64,000 nucleotides of DNA, from NCBI RefSeq assembly GCF_012932375.1, contig NZ_JAAIIG010000008.1:51693-115692 (forward strand), written 5' to 3'. Shown here in pieces: positions 1 through 9,770 of this stretch. Made by a program: the position numbers and the translations under genes. The notes beneath the pieces were generated by a model that ran no database searches, was not told where the DNA came from, and saw only the letters and a program-made list of their open reading frames with translations. This DNA comes from Bifidobacterium olomucense (GTDB lineage Bacteria; Actinomycetota; Actinomycetes; Actinomycetales; Bifidobacteriaceae). Every line of letters begins with the position of its first letter. The stretch's first letter is position 1.

Positions 1-1
1 C

Positions 2-3000
2 ACTGACACTGCGGGCAATGTGTCCGATTCCGCCGTTTTGACCGACCTGCTGAAGGCCGCCGATGCCAACGCCACAGTCCAGACCTCGGTAGTCGACACC
101 AAGGCCGGCAACCTCACCCTGAAGGTGAACGGCAAGCCGGCAGATGGCAAGGACGTGAACGGCGTCAAGTACTACCAGTCCGTCACCGGCTTCTCCGTAA
201 CCAGTGAAAGCGACTACTTCGATACCGAACTTGCCCTGCTCAAGGACAACAACATCAAGCTGCTGACCACCGGTGCAGGCGATAAGGCCGTTGCCGCATG
301 CGACGTGTACACCGCCAAGGACAAGGTCGTGGACTGTGGCACAGCAGGCCTTGACCTCAAGGACGGCAACTTCACCGTCGCGCTGAACGACAAGCTGCCG
401 GGACTGACCGCCGACACCGCGCAAAGCAAGACGTTCTCCATCGACGGCACCGCACCGACCGTCAGCTCCGTGACCTATGGAGCCGACAAGAACAACGATC
501 TGGCCGGCGCAAACGGCGAGGTCATCGCTTTCGGCGATGCCAAGCGTACCCTGACCTTCACGCTGACCGATTCCGGCGCCGGCATCACCGCTGATGATGC
601 TTCCGCCATCACGCTTAAGGGCACTGGCGCGCTCACCGATCTCGGTGCAAGCAAGGCTCGTGACCTGAAGGCCGATGATTACGACGTCGCCGTGGCACAG
701 GTCGCCGATGCCGACGGCAACCCCGTGGCCGGCAAGTACACGGTGACCGTGACGCTTAAGGCCGCCGCATCGTACGACTTCAGCAAGATCTCCATCGCCG
801 TCAAGGATCAGATGGGCAACGATACCGGCGACACCGCGCTGAACAAGATCGCCGGTGCCGCACTACCGACGCCGCTTACGATCGCCGGCGCGCTGAACGT
901 CACCACCAAGCTTGCAGTGGCCAAGAACGCCGACGGCAAGGATGCAGTGGATGGTGCGGATGGCCTGAAGTGGTACAACAAGCCCGCCACGGTGAAGGCG
1001 ACCGTCGCCGGCAACCCGCTGGCGGCCAAGATCGTTGAGGCGCTGAAGAACAGCAAGGATGTAGCCGTCACCAGTACGCTGAACGGCAAGGCTCAGGATG
1101 CCGTCACCTTGGGCGACCTTACGGTGACCGCCGGCAAGAACGGTGAGGCGACCGTGACGTGGAGCGTGCGTCAGCCTGATGCCGATGGCGAGTACACGTT
1201 CGGCATCGCCAACACGGGCGATGCCGCGAGCGTGAACGTTCAGCGTCTGTTCGGTACCGCGGATATCGCGGGAACCAGCTTTGGCGTGGATACCACGGAT
1301 CCGACTGTCGACAGCGTGACTTATGCCGCTGACGCCAATGATTTCAAGGCCTCCGACAAGGAGACCATCGCCTTTGGCGCGGATGCCGATTCCACTGCAA
1401 GCCGTACGCTGACCTTTGCGCTGTCCGATGCCGGTTCCGGCATTACCGACGGTGATGCCTCTGCGATCAAGCTGAACGGCAAGATCACCGACCTTGGCGC
1501 AACCGAGGCCCGTGACCTGAAGGCAGCTGATTACAGCATCGACGCCGTGACTGCGGCAACCGATGAGAACGGCGCAGACGTGGCCGGCAAGTACAACGTG
1601 ACCGTGACCCTCAAGGCCACTGGTTCCTACGACTTCAGCAGCATCACTATCCAGGTAAACGATAAGGTGAACAATTCCACGCTCACCAATATCGATGCCA
1701 TCGCCACGAAGAACGACCTGCCGTCCGTATTGACCATCGCCGGCAAGCTTTCCGCTATCGACACCAAGCTCGAAGTGGTCAAGGACGCCGACGGCAAGGA
1801 TGCAGCGGATGGTGCCGACGGCCTGAAGTGGTACAACAAGCCGGTCACCGTGAAGGCGACCATTACCGGCAATCCGCTGGCTACCAAGATTGCCTCGGCT
1901 CTGAGCAAGAGCACCGATGCAGCGGTGACTCGTACGTTCAACGGCAATGCCACTGACATCGCCTTGGGCAACCTCGCCGTGACCGCCGACAAGGACGGCA
2001 ATGCAACCGTGACGTGGGCCCAGCTGAGCGACGATGGCGAATACGCCTTCAAGCTTGCCGACAACCCGAGCGTGGATGTGCAGCGCCTGTTCGGCACCAA
2101 TGGCGTCGAGGGTGTGAACTTCGGTGTGGACACCACGCCGGCCAAGGTAACCGCCGTGACCTACACGCCGGAAGGCACCACCGAGGAACTGAACGGTACC
2201 ACCATCTACATCAACGGCACCGCGAAGCTGATCATTGCTGCTTCCGATGCCGATGCCAATGGCAAGGGCTCTGGTATCGCCAAGGTCACGCTGGACAACG
2301 TCCAGTTCTCCAAGGTCGATGCCGACGGCAACGAATCCGCGCCGGTCGCCAAGAGCTTCACCGCCACCGATAATGGCGATGGCACCTACACCGTGGAACT
2401 GACTGCTGCGGGCACGTACTCCTTCTCCGGTGCCACCGCTGTGGCTCAGGACAAGGTCTCCAACGTTGCCGAGGCATTCGATGTTGCCGGACAGGACAGC
2501 TTCAAGTACACCAAGTTCATGGTCTCCAACAACAATGTTGCCGAGGATCTGTATCCGTCCATCACAGTGAAGCCGGATGCGACCGATATCGATGGCGTTG
2601 CCACGAGAAACACGCTTGATGGCATCGCGCTGACTTCCAAGTCCACGTGGTTCAAGTCCGTAATCGACAGTCTGCCGAACGATCCTGATGCCGGCGAGCC
2701 GGTTGTGGCTTCCGGTACTTCCGAGACGGGGGCGAAGTACAAGCTGTACGCCGGTCCCGTGTCCGGCCCGGACAAGAATGGCGTGTTCACGCTGAGCGTG
2801 GATACGAAGGACTTCGACGCGTTGCCGGATGCCCAGAAGAACGGCAACCACACCATTACCCTGGTGGATAAGCTGCAGGATGCCGACGCGCCCACTTCCG
2901 TGAAGTTCCGCTTCGACAACACCGCCGCAACCGTGACCGGCATCGCATATGACGCCAACAACGGTGTGGACCAGACCATCGAAGATGGCGACATCATCAC

Positions 3001-6000
3001 CGCGGACGGCAACACCACCCGCTACATCCATATCAAGGCCGCTGATCTGCTGCCCGGACATGGCGCCGATCAGGCCGCCGCGGATGCCGATCAGGTGTCT
3101 GGTCTGGCCAATGATAAGGAAGTTGTCGTCAAGGAGGATGGTGCCACCACCACTCTTCCGTACGATGCCGCCACTGACAGCTACACGCTGACGCTCAACA
3201 AGGCGGATCATCGCTATGACATGAGCACGATGTACCTGACCGTTACCGATCGCATCGGCAACGTGACCGTGTCCAAGTCCCTGAAAGCACTTGCCGACGA
3301 CTTGGCCGACAGCACCCTCAAGGGCATCGACTCCATCACCATCAGCAACGCCGACGCCGACAAGGCCATCAAGACCACCATTCTGGTCAACGGCAAGCAG
3401 GATGTGAACGGCAAGTACCTGCACTTGAAGGATGGCGACGCCATCCCGACCATCCAGCTCAAGGTGGAGGGCAACACCTCCTTCGCAAGCCGCTGGAAGG
3501 CCGTCAAGAAGCACTACAAGAACGCCGCGGTAATTACGAGCAAGCTCGCGACCACCGGTGAGGGTGAGGCATACGGCACCTGCATGCTGGACACCTCCAC
3601 CGAACCGGTCAAGTCCGGCGACGCCTACCTCATCACCTGCAAGCCCGCGGATAGTAAGAAGGCGCTGCTTTCCGGCGCGGACAACGGTATGTACACCTTG
3701 ACCTTCGCCCTGTCCGGAACCTACAACTCCTCCAACAAGGAAGTCGCCGCTCTGCAGACGCTGTTCGGTGCTCTGGAAGATGGCGGCAAGGTCGGTTACA
3801 CCGCGCAGTCCGTCCAGATCGGCGTGGATCACGAGGCTCCGTCCTTCACCGGCCTTACCTACAACGGCAAGGACACCGATCTCGCGGATAACGCCAAGAC
3901 CCCGGCCAAGCTGCTCGCCAACGGTCAGCGCACGATCACCTTCAGCGTGCATGATCTGCTGGCCAACAAGAATGCGACCAGCGACGCCAAGAGCGATGCG
4001 AACAACACCTCCGGTCTGGACGAAAACTCCGTCAAGGCAACCGCCAAGATCACCGGTTTCGACGGCAAGGTAGGTAAGGAACAGCAGCTGGCGGTCGCCA
4101 AGAACGCCGACGGCACCTTCACCATGACCCTCGCCGACAACGGCATCTACGAGCTGAAGAACATCAGCATCACCGCCTCCGACCGTGCTTGGAAGATCGC
4201 CAAGGACGGCACGGTAAGCGCCGATGTGAACACCGTGGACAAGGCCACCAGCACCCTTGCCGAGTTGAAGAAGGCGCTGAAGGCCAACGGTGTGCCGGAT
4301 TCCATCGCCGTGTCCACCGCGGCTGGCACCACCCAGACGCTGATCAACGGTGCGAAGGTCGCTGCGACCTACAACAAGTCCATCGACTCGTTGAGCCTGA
4401 AGATTACGGACGATCCGGCATTCGGCTTCCGTTCCGATATCCTCACCTCCGATGCCTATAAGAACACCGACGTGTTCACCGGCAGCACCGTGACCTACGC
4501 CGCCAAGCCCAATGGCGTGGAACTCAACGGTCTGACCTTCGGCAACGGCGAGTTCGACAAGTCCGCCGGTACCATCACTTGGAGCGGTGACACGCTTGCC
4601 AAGTTCATTAAGCCGCTTGACAGGCAGAACGGTCAGGTCAACGGCGACTACGTGCTCGGCACGCAGCTGTCCGCTGATTCCGTCACGTTGCTCGCAAGCC
4701 CGGCCAAGGCCAGCTTCGTGCTCGATACCGTCAACCCGCAGATCACCAAGATCAGCGCGGCCAAGGGTACCAAGGGCACCGATCTGGTCGAGAACTACGA
4801 GGTGAACGGCACCAAGTACAACGTGTACGCCAAGGCCGGCCAGCAGCAGTTCGTGGTCTCCGTCAAGGATCTGCTGCCCGCCGAACAGCGCGCCAAGGGT
4901 GACCGCGAGAGCGACGCCAAGAACGAACTGGGCACCTCCGGCATCACGGACAACACCGTGACCTACACCATCCCGGCACCGACCGATCTGGCCGGCAAGA
5001 CCATCGGCACCGAAGTCAGGAACAAGACTGCCGTGGTCGACGCCACCAAGGGCACCTTCACCATCACTCTGGCGCAGGAAGGTTTCTACGATCTCGCGAA
5101 GATCACCGTAACCGCCAAGGACAAGGCCGGCAACGAGATGAAGGCCGACTCCGTACTGGATGGCAACGGCGAGGAAGAGGTCGTCAAGGACGGCATCAAC
5201 TACAACGCCATCGTGGCTGACGTGAACGATGACAACTCGGTCCGTCTCAAGGTCTCCAAGGCCTCTGACTACGCCGACTCCACCGTTGCCGGCTACTACT
5301 TCCGCGGCAAGACCGTGGTGGATTACGAAGTCACCGATAAGTGGTTCCCGCTCTACCAGCAACTGAACCAGTTGCACGGCAACCTGCTCGCCGGCAGCAC
5401 CGGCGACACCGCTCCGCAGGACGCGAACGCGGGCGTCACCGGCATCAAGGGCCTGAAGGTCACCGACGCCGGCTGGAGCCAGGTGGGCGAGACCTACACG
5501 TGGAAGATTTCCGGTCAGCAGGTCGTGAACACCAACCAAAACGACGAAGTCGAAGGCCACTACGGACTGAACTTCGCCTACTCCGGCCTCAACGCCAAGA
5601 AGCAGGTGACCAAGCAGTTCGTTATGGACTGGACCGCCCCGAAGCTCGGCAACCTCACCTCCTCGGTGACCTCGCCGGCCAAGTGGAAGTGGATCTTTGC
5701 CAACAATGCCGTGACCGTAACCCTTAACGGCGTCACTGATCCGATCTCCGGCATCTGCTCGGCTCGCGCCGCCAGCACCGACGGCAACGATTGCTCCGCC
5801 CGCAACAAGGAGAGCGTGGCGTTCAGCGCACTCGGCTTCGACAACCGTCTTGCCGATGCCGCCGCCCATCCGGCTCCGCAGGTGACCTACAACGGTTCCG
5901 CCGCCTCCGGCTCGATCAGCTTCAGCTTCAGCGGAGACAGCCAGCGTCTGACGCTGGGCAACACTTCGATCAAGCTGACCGATGCCGCCGGCAACCCGGT

Positions 6001-7861
6001 GGATACGGGTGCGCTGAACCAGTACGCCGGCGTGAACGGTACTGAAGCCGCGAACAACATCAAGAACGTTGACGGCATCGCCATCGACACCGTGGCACCC
6101 ACGGTCTCTCTGGCATACGACAACAATGATGTGCGCAACGGCAAGTACTACAAGGCCCACCGCACCGGTACCGTCACTCTGGTCGACTCGAACTTTGACT
6201 TCTCCGTCAAGAACGAGCCCGGCCGTGTGATCGTCACCACCACCGTGGACGGAGCCAAGACCACCGTGCCGGTCTCCGCTTTCACGAACTTGAACGGCGA
6301 TCGCAAGACCTATGTCGCCAGCTTCGGTGCCAACAGTGATGGCGACTGGGTGGTGGATATCGCCTACACCGATCCGGGCGAGCATGCCTCGAACACCATT
6401 CACGACGAGTTCACGGTCGATACCATCGCGCCGAAGCTCGCGCTCACCTTCGACAACAACAGCGCGAAGAACGGCATGTACTATGACGCCGACCGTACCG
6501 CCACCGTCAAGGAAGTCGAGCGTAACTTCTCCGATGGCGAATCGGTGATCACCGTTACCGCGAAGGACGACAAGGGTGCGGATGCCGCTGCCCCCGGACC
6601 TTCCGGCTGGAGCCGTACCGGTGGCGAGCGTGAATCTACCGAGTGGACCAACACGGTGGCATTCACCGGCGAGGCGCACTTCACCATCAAGGCCACGGCC
6701 ACCGATTTGGCCGGTAACGTGGCTGAAGAGGTGAGCGAGCCCGAATTCGTGATCGACAAGACCAAGCCGCAGATCAAGATCGACCGTGTGGAAGACAAGA
6801 CCGCCTATGCCGGCACCGTCGCACCGCTGATCGACTTTGACGATACGAACATCGACATGAACAACGTGACCTACACGTTGGTCGGTGCTCATCGCGGCGA
6901 TCTGAAGGGCGAGAATCTGCCTCGCAGCATCACCACGAATTCCGACAACACGCGCACCGTGGACTTCACGGACTTCGACCGCAAGGTGGATGTGGACGAT
7001 GTCTACACCATCAAGGCCACGGCCACCGATATGGCAGGCAACAAGTTCGAAGCCCAGAAGACCTTCTCGGTGAACCGTTTCGGCTCCACCTACATGTTCG
7101 ATTCCGACACCACCAACCTGCGTGGCGCGTATCTGAAGAAGGCATCGAATGTGGTGATCACCGAGATCAACGTCTCCGGACTTGACCCGACCACCCGTCA
7201 GGTCGTGGTAGCCAAGGACGACAAGGCGACCACGCTCAAGGCCGGTGATTTCACCGCGAAGAGCTCCGACGATCGTGGCTGGAGCCGCACGATCTACACC
7301 GTGCCGGCATCCTACTTCTCTTCCGACGGCTACTACCGTGTGCAGGTGCAGTCCGTGGATGAGGCGGGCAACCTCTCTCAGAACACGATGGACAAGAAGG
7401 ACGAAGAACGCAAGGGCAACGCCGAAGTGAACTTCGCTCTCGACTCCACCGCGCCGACCGCCTCGCTGCTGGGCGTCCGCTCCGGCTCGGTCTACTACGA
7501 CCAGCAGGGCCACAATGTCTCGATTGATTCCAAGGACAACCTTGCCCTTGATTCCACCGAGGTGTACGTGGATGGCCAGCTCAAGGGCAGCTGGAAGGGT
7601 GCCGAACTGCTCAAGTCCACGCCGAGCATGACGCTGGACGCCGATGCCAAGGCCCATGAGATCGTGATTCACACGATTGATAAGGCCGGTAACGAGGCGA
7701 CCGCCACCTACGACAATGTCTACGTGGCGTCCAACTGGTGGCAGTACGCCATGCACACCGGATGGATCCGCAACACGATGGTCTTCGGTGCCCTGCTGGC
7801 ACTGGCCGCCATCGCCGGCGCGATTATCTGGGCGAGCCAGCGCAGGAAGAACGCACGCTGA
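2..7861 (+). CDS. Giant Ig-like repeat surface protein, C-terminally membrane anchored (5' partial)
   Basis: The frame is already open at the window edge (it reads TDTAGNVSDS before the first possible GTG at 20), so the real start lies upstream; 2619 codons are visible. The protein is a chain of Ig/cadherin-like beta-sandwich modules with recurring joints such as DTTDPTVDSV, IDKTKPQIKI and TDLAGNVAEE. Two consecutive units of about 285 residues (about 440-1290 and 1291-2140) are near duplicates sharing DGADGLKWYNKP and VQRLFGT. The C-terminus has an aromatic stretch (WWQYAMHTGW), one transmembrane helix (VFGALLALAAIAGAIIWA) and a basic tail; there is no LPxTG. I infer a long extracellular stalk or adhesin with its C-terminus in the cytoplasm. 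Ligand unknown. It probably shares a transcription direction and function with the two downstream genes. Confidence 0.85.
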   Translation, partial: TDTAGNVSDSAVLTDLLKAADANATVQTSVVDTKAGNLTLKVNGKPADGKDVNGVKYYQSVTGFSVTSESDYFDTELALLKDNNIKLLTTGAGDKAVAACDVYTAKDKVVDCGTAGLDLKDGNFTVALNDKLPGLTADTAQSKTFSIDGTAPTVSSVTYGADKNNDLAGANGEVIAFGDAKRTLTFTLTDSGAGITADDASAITLKGTGALTDLGASKARDLKADDYDVAVAQVADADGNPVAGKYTVTVTLKAAASYDFSKISIAVKDQMGNDTGDTALNKIAGAALPTPLTIAGALNVTTKLAVAKNADGKDAVDGADGLKWYNKPATVKATVAGNPLAAKIVEALKNSKDVAVTSTLNGKAQDAVTLGDLTVTAGKNGEATVTWSVRQPDADGEYTFGIANTGDAASVNVQRLFGTADIAGTSFGVDTTDPTVDSVTYAADANDFKASDKETIAFGADADSTASRTLTFALSDAGSGITDGDASAIKLNGKITDLGATEARDLKAADYSIDAVTAATDENGADVAGKYNVTVTLKATGSYDFSSITIQVNDKVNNSTLTNIDAIATKNDLPSVLTIAGKLSAIDTKLEVVKDADGKDAADGADGLKWYNKPVTVKATITGNPLATKIASALSKSTDAAVTRTFNGNATDIALGNLAVTADKDGNATVTWAQLSDDGEYAFKLADNPSVDVQRLFGTNGVEGVNFGVDTTPAKVTAVTYTPEGTTEELNGTTIYINGTAKLIIAASDADANGKGSGIAKVTLDNVQFSKVDADGNESAPVAKSFTATDNGDGTYTVELTAAGTYSFSGATAVAQDKVSNVAEAFDVAGQDSFKYTKFMVSNNNVAEDLYPSITVKPDATDIDGVATRNTLDGIALTSKSTWFKSVIDSLPNDPDAGEPVVASGTSETGAKYKLYAGPVSGPDKNGVFTLSVDTKDFDALPDAQKNGNHTITLVDKLQDADAPTSVKFRFDNTAATVTGIAYDANNGVDQTIEDGDIITADGNTTRYIHIKAADLLPGHGADQAAADADQVSGLANDKEVVVKEDGATTTLPYDAATDSYTLTLNKADHRYDMSTMYLTVTDRIGNVTVSKSLKALADDLADSTLKGIDSITISNADADKAIKTTILVNGKQDVNGKYLHLKDGDAIPTIQLKVEGNTSFASRWKAVKKHYKNAAVITSKLATTGEGEAYGTCMLDTSTEPVKSGDAYLITCKPADSKKALLSGADNGMYTLTFALSGTYNSSNKEVAALQTLFGALEDGGKVGYTAQSVQIGVDHEAPSFTGLTYNGKDTDLADNAKTPAKLLANGQRTITFSVHDLLANKNATSDAKSDANNTSGLDENSVKATAKITGFDGKVGKEQQLAVAKNADGTFTMTLADNGIYELKNISITASDRAWKIAKDGTVSADVNTVDKATSTLAELKKALKANGVPDSIAVSTAAGTTQTLINGAKVAATYNKSIDSLSLKITDDPAFGFRSDILTSDAYKNTDVFTGSTVTYAAKPNGVELNGLTFGNGEFDKSAGTITWSGDTLAKFIKPLDRQNGQVNGDYVLGTQLSADSVTLLASPAKASFVLDTVNPQITKISAAKGTKGTDLVENYEVNGTKYNVYAKAGQQQFVVSVKDLLPAEQRAKGDRESDAKNELGTSGITDNTVTYTIPAPTDLAGKTIGTEVRNKTAVVDATKGTFTITLAQEGFYDLAKITVTAKDKAGNEMKADSVLDGNGEEEVVKDGINYNAIVADVNDDNSVRLKVSKASDYADSTVAGYYFRGKTVVDYEVTDKWFPLYQQLNQLHGNLLAGSTGDTAPQDANAGVTGIKGLKVTDAGWSQVGETYTWKISGQQVVNTNQNDEVEGHYGLNFAYSGLNAKKQVTKQFVMDWTAPKLGNLTSSVTSPAKWKWIFANNAVTVTLNGVTDPISGICSARAASTDGNDCSARNKESVAFSALGFDNRLADAAAHPAPQVTYNGSAASGSISFSFSGDSQRLTLGNTSIKLTDAAGNPVDTGALNQYAGVNGTEAANNIKNVDGIAIDTVAPTVSLAYDNNDVRNGKYYKAHRTGTVTLVDSNFDFSVKNEPGRVIVTTTVDGAKTTVPVSAFTNLNGDRKTYVASFGANSDGDWVVDIAYTDPGEHASNTIHDEFTVDTIAPKLALTFDNNSAKNGMYYDADRTATVKEVERNFSDGESVITVTAKDDKGADAAAPGPSGWSRTGGERESTEWTNTVAFTGEAHFTIKATATDLAGNVAEEVSEPEFVIDKTKPQIKIDRVEDKTAYAGTVAPLIDFDDTNIDMNNVTYTLVGAHRGDLKGENLPRSITTNSDNTRTVDFTDFDRKVDVDDVYTIKATATDMAGNKFEAQKTFSVNRFGSTYMFDSDTTNLRGAYLKKASNVVITEINVSGLDPTTRQVVVAKDDKATTLKAGDFTAKSSDDRGWSRTIYTVPASYFSSDGYYRVQVQSVDEAGNLSQNTMDKKDEERKGNAEVNFALDSTAPTASLLGVRSGSVYYDQQGHNVSIDSKDNLALDSTEVYVDGQLKGSWKGAELLKSTPSMTLDADAKAHEIVIHTIDKAGNEATATYDNVYVASNWWQYAMHTGWIRNTMVFGALLALAAIAGAIIWASQRRKNAR
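490..2130. repeat. Two near-identical tandem units inside the Ig-like gene
   Basis: DNA blocks recur about 860 bp apart. For example, the segment encoding DADGKD..DGADGLKWYNKP appears near 930-983 and again near 1790-1843. Such in-frame duplication is prone to copy-number change by recombination. Confidence 0.7.
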
Positions 7862-7920
7862 AATGCTGCGGCTTCCGTGACTGCAACAGATAGTCTGACG
7901 GACAGGAAGTGACAACGTAT

Positions 7921-7957
7921 GACGGGCTGGAACGACACTTTGTCGGGCCAGCCCGTC
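7921..7957 (+). terminator. Hairpin after the Ig-like gene
   Basis: A 10-bp stem, 7921-7930 (gacgggctgg) with 7948-7957 (ccagcccgtc), encloses a smaller cgaca/tgtcg stem. It lies 60 bases after the stop. There is no clean T-run, so Rho-independent termination is plausible but not certain. It is followed by several cgggttt direct repeats at about 7967-8006. Confidence 0.5.
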
Positions 7958-8117
7958 TGCGTATATACGGGGTTTATACGGGTTTGCGGGTTTGTGCGGG
8001 TTTTGCGGCGGCTCAACCGGCCCTTTGCATATAGTCACGCAGAGCGGATTCTGGTTCGGCGCATCGACCTGCAATAACAGGGAAAGAACGGAAGAGCATA
8101 GGGATGGAGCGGCAATC

Positions 8118-9713
8118 ATGAAAGTGAAGTTTTCCAAAGACTGGTACACCGGCGTGCAGACGCTTACGGCACGCACCACACGAGGTGAGTCGCTCGATGT
8201 GGAGCATGCGAAATGGCTGACGAAGAGTCATTGGTATTTGTTGCCGTTGCATTATGAGAGCACCGGCAACGAAATCGTATTCCAATACGATGCGACCAGC
8301 ACGACGTCGTTGCATGACGTGCTGCGCCAAGTGGTCCCCGGTGACCAGTATGCCGGGCTACTGCTTGCCGTGCTCTCAGTGATGGAGCAGTGCGAAGCGC
8401 AGCGGCTCCCTCTGACCTACGTGCAGTGGGATCCCAAACGTATTCGCATTTCATCGCAGAACCAGCCGTTGTTTATGGTGATACCGGCATTGGGCGTTGA
8501 ACCGGACCGTCATAGTGCCACCACGCTGTTGGCCTTGCTGTCCGACGACAAAAAAACCCGTATCTCCGGCGATGCCGCGCAGGAGTATCAACGGGCGCTT
8601 GCAGGACTGATCGGGCAGGTTCAGACGGTAAGTGCCGAGGTGCTGCACGATCTCTTGGCTCATCTGATGCCGGCCAGTGTGAAACCTCGCGCCGTGCAGG
8701 AGCAGACCGCGAAAATACCGTCCGAACAGGGAGACGTCGCTGACGGTACCGAATTCGGGGCTACGAGATTCGGCGATACGCTGCTTGGCGCCACTCGATT
8801 GGGCAGCACACTGCTCAGTTCCGACAATGTGTCGACTTCGACTGTGCCGGCAGACTCTGCGCCGTCGTCGGTATCTGAGGATGATGGTCAGGACGGCAGT
8901 ACGGTGCTCTCGTCGTTGGCTCACCGTTCGATGCCATCCGAACGTCCTGTGCTGTCTGAGGGAATCCTGCCAAGCGAGGGGCCGGCTCTGCCTGAGCCGT
9001 CATCTTCGACCCAAGCCGAAATGACAGATCAGCAGCATGCAGGTTCCGCATCTGGTTCGGAATCTGAGGAGGCGCAGCCTCAACAACATCAGCAGTTCGG
9101 TGAGATACCGGATGCCGAGAAGAGTGCGGCAGTGACACCGATGCAATGGCCCGGCGTGGAACGAGAGACCGCGCCAGCCGTCTCCTCGGCAACTCCGACC
9201 ACACCGGCTGCTCCGACCATTCCGGCCGCAACCGTAGAGGCTCCATCCATACCTCAGCGGACCGTTTTCCGGCGCAGCATCGCGGATGAACGGGCGTCCG
9301 CCCGGGCAATTGCGCAACCGCCGCTGCGCAAGCCTGTAAAGCCGGCCTTTGATGATTTCGACGAAAGCGATAATGAGGGCGAGACGATTTTGCGTCCCTC
9401 GACCAAGCAGACCGTCGGATTCACCGTCACCCGACTGCGTGATGGCAAATCGGTAACGGTACATGGTGCCCATGCCACCATCGGACGATCGAAAACCGCG
9501 GATATCCATATGGGCGGCAATACCAACGTCAGTCGTATTCATGCGGTTATCGATATGCTGGATGACGGGCGGTTCTCCATCACCGATAATCATTCGGCCA
9601 ACGGGACTGAAGTAGGAGGACGAGAACTGGCTGAGGGCGGCCGCGAATATCTGCCCTCGGGCGGTGATTTTACGCTGGCTGACGATACTTTCGTGGTGAC
9701 GCTCTTACAATAG
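8118..9713 (+). CDS. FHA-domain protein with N-terminal conserved domain
   Basis: 531 residues from ATG 8118, chosen because ggag precedes it and because the upstream in-frame codons from 7992 read as untypical sequence. Residues 1 to about 200 form a globular domain (MKVKFSKDWYTGVQ...) that I do not firmly recognise; its layout recalls kinase-like N-terminal domains that carry a C-terminal FHA. Residues about 210-430 are Ser/Pro/Thr/Gln-rich and disordered. Residues about 436-531 are a forkhead-associated domain with the expected GRSKTADI, SRIHA and NGTEVGG motifs, which binds phosphothreonine peptides. Cytoplasmic, no membrane segment. The likely partners are substrates of the Ser/Thr kinase encoded at 26.1-27.5 kb. 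It precedes the zinc-ribbon membrane protein by 57 bases. Confidence 0.85.
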   Translation: MKVKFSKDWYTGVQTLTARTTRGESLDVEHAKWLTKSHWYLLPLHYESTGNEIVFQYDATSTTSLHDVLRQVVPGDQYAGLLLAVLSVMEQCEAQRLPLTYVQWDPKRIRISSQNQPLFMVIPALGVEPDRHSATTLLALLSDDKKTRISGDAAQEYQRALAGLIGQVQTVSAEVLHDLLAHLMPASVKPRAVQEQTAKIPSEQGDVADGTEFGATRFGDTLLGATRLGSTLLSSDNVSTSTVPADSAPSSVSEDDGQDGSTVLSSLAHRSMPSERPVLSEGILPSEGPALPEPSSSTQAEMTDQQHAGSASGSESEEAQPQQHQQFGEIPDAEKSAAVTPMQWPGVERETAPAVSSATPTTPAAPTIPAATVEAPSIPQRTVFRRSIADERASARAIAQPPLRKPVKPAFDDFDESDNEGETILRPSTKQTVGFTVTRLRDGKSVTVHGAHATIGRSKTADIHMGGNTNVSRIHAVIDMLDDGRFSITDNHSANGTEVGGRELAEGGREYLPSGGDFTLADDTFVVTLLQ

Positions 9714-9770
9714 AGGCATACGAGAGAGACCAATCGAAGACAATGATGCCGTGAGATAGGGGAGAGGACT

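Noticed and set aside
863..8179. A 2438-codon open frame on the minus strand opposite the giant Ig-like gene
   Set aside because: It is exactly in codon register with the sense gene, so it stays open simply because the sense gene avoids TTA, CTA and TCA codons. Its protein is low-complexity Gly/Val/His/Arg with no fold, signal or ribosome site.
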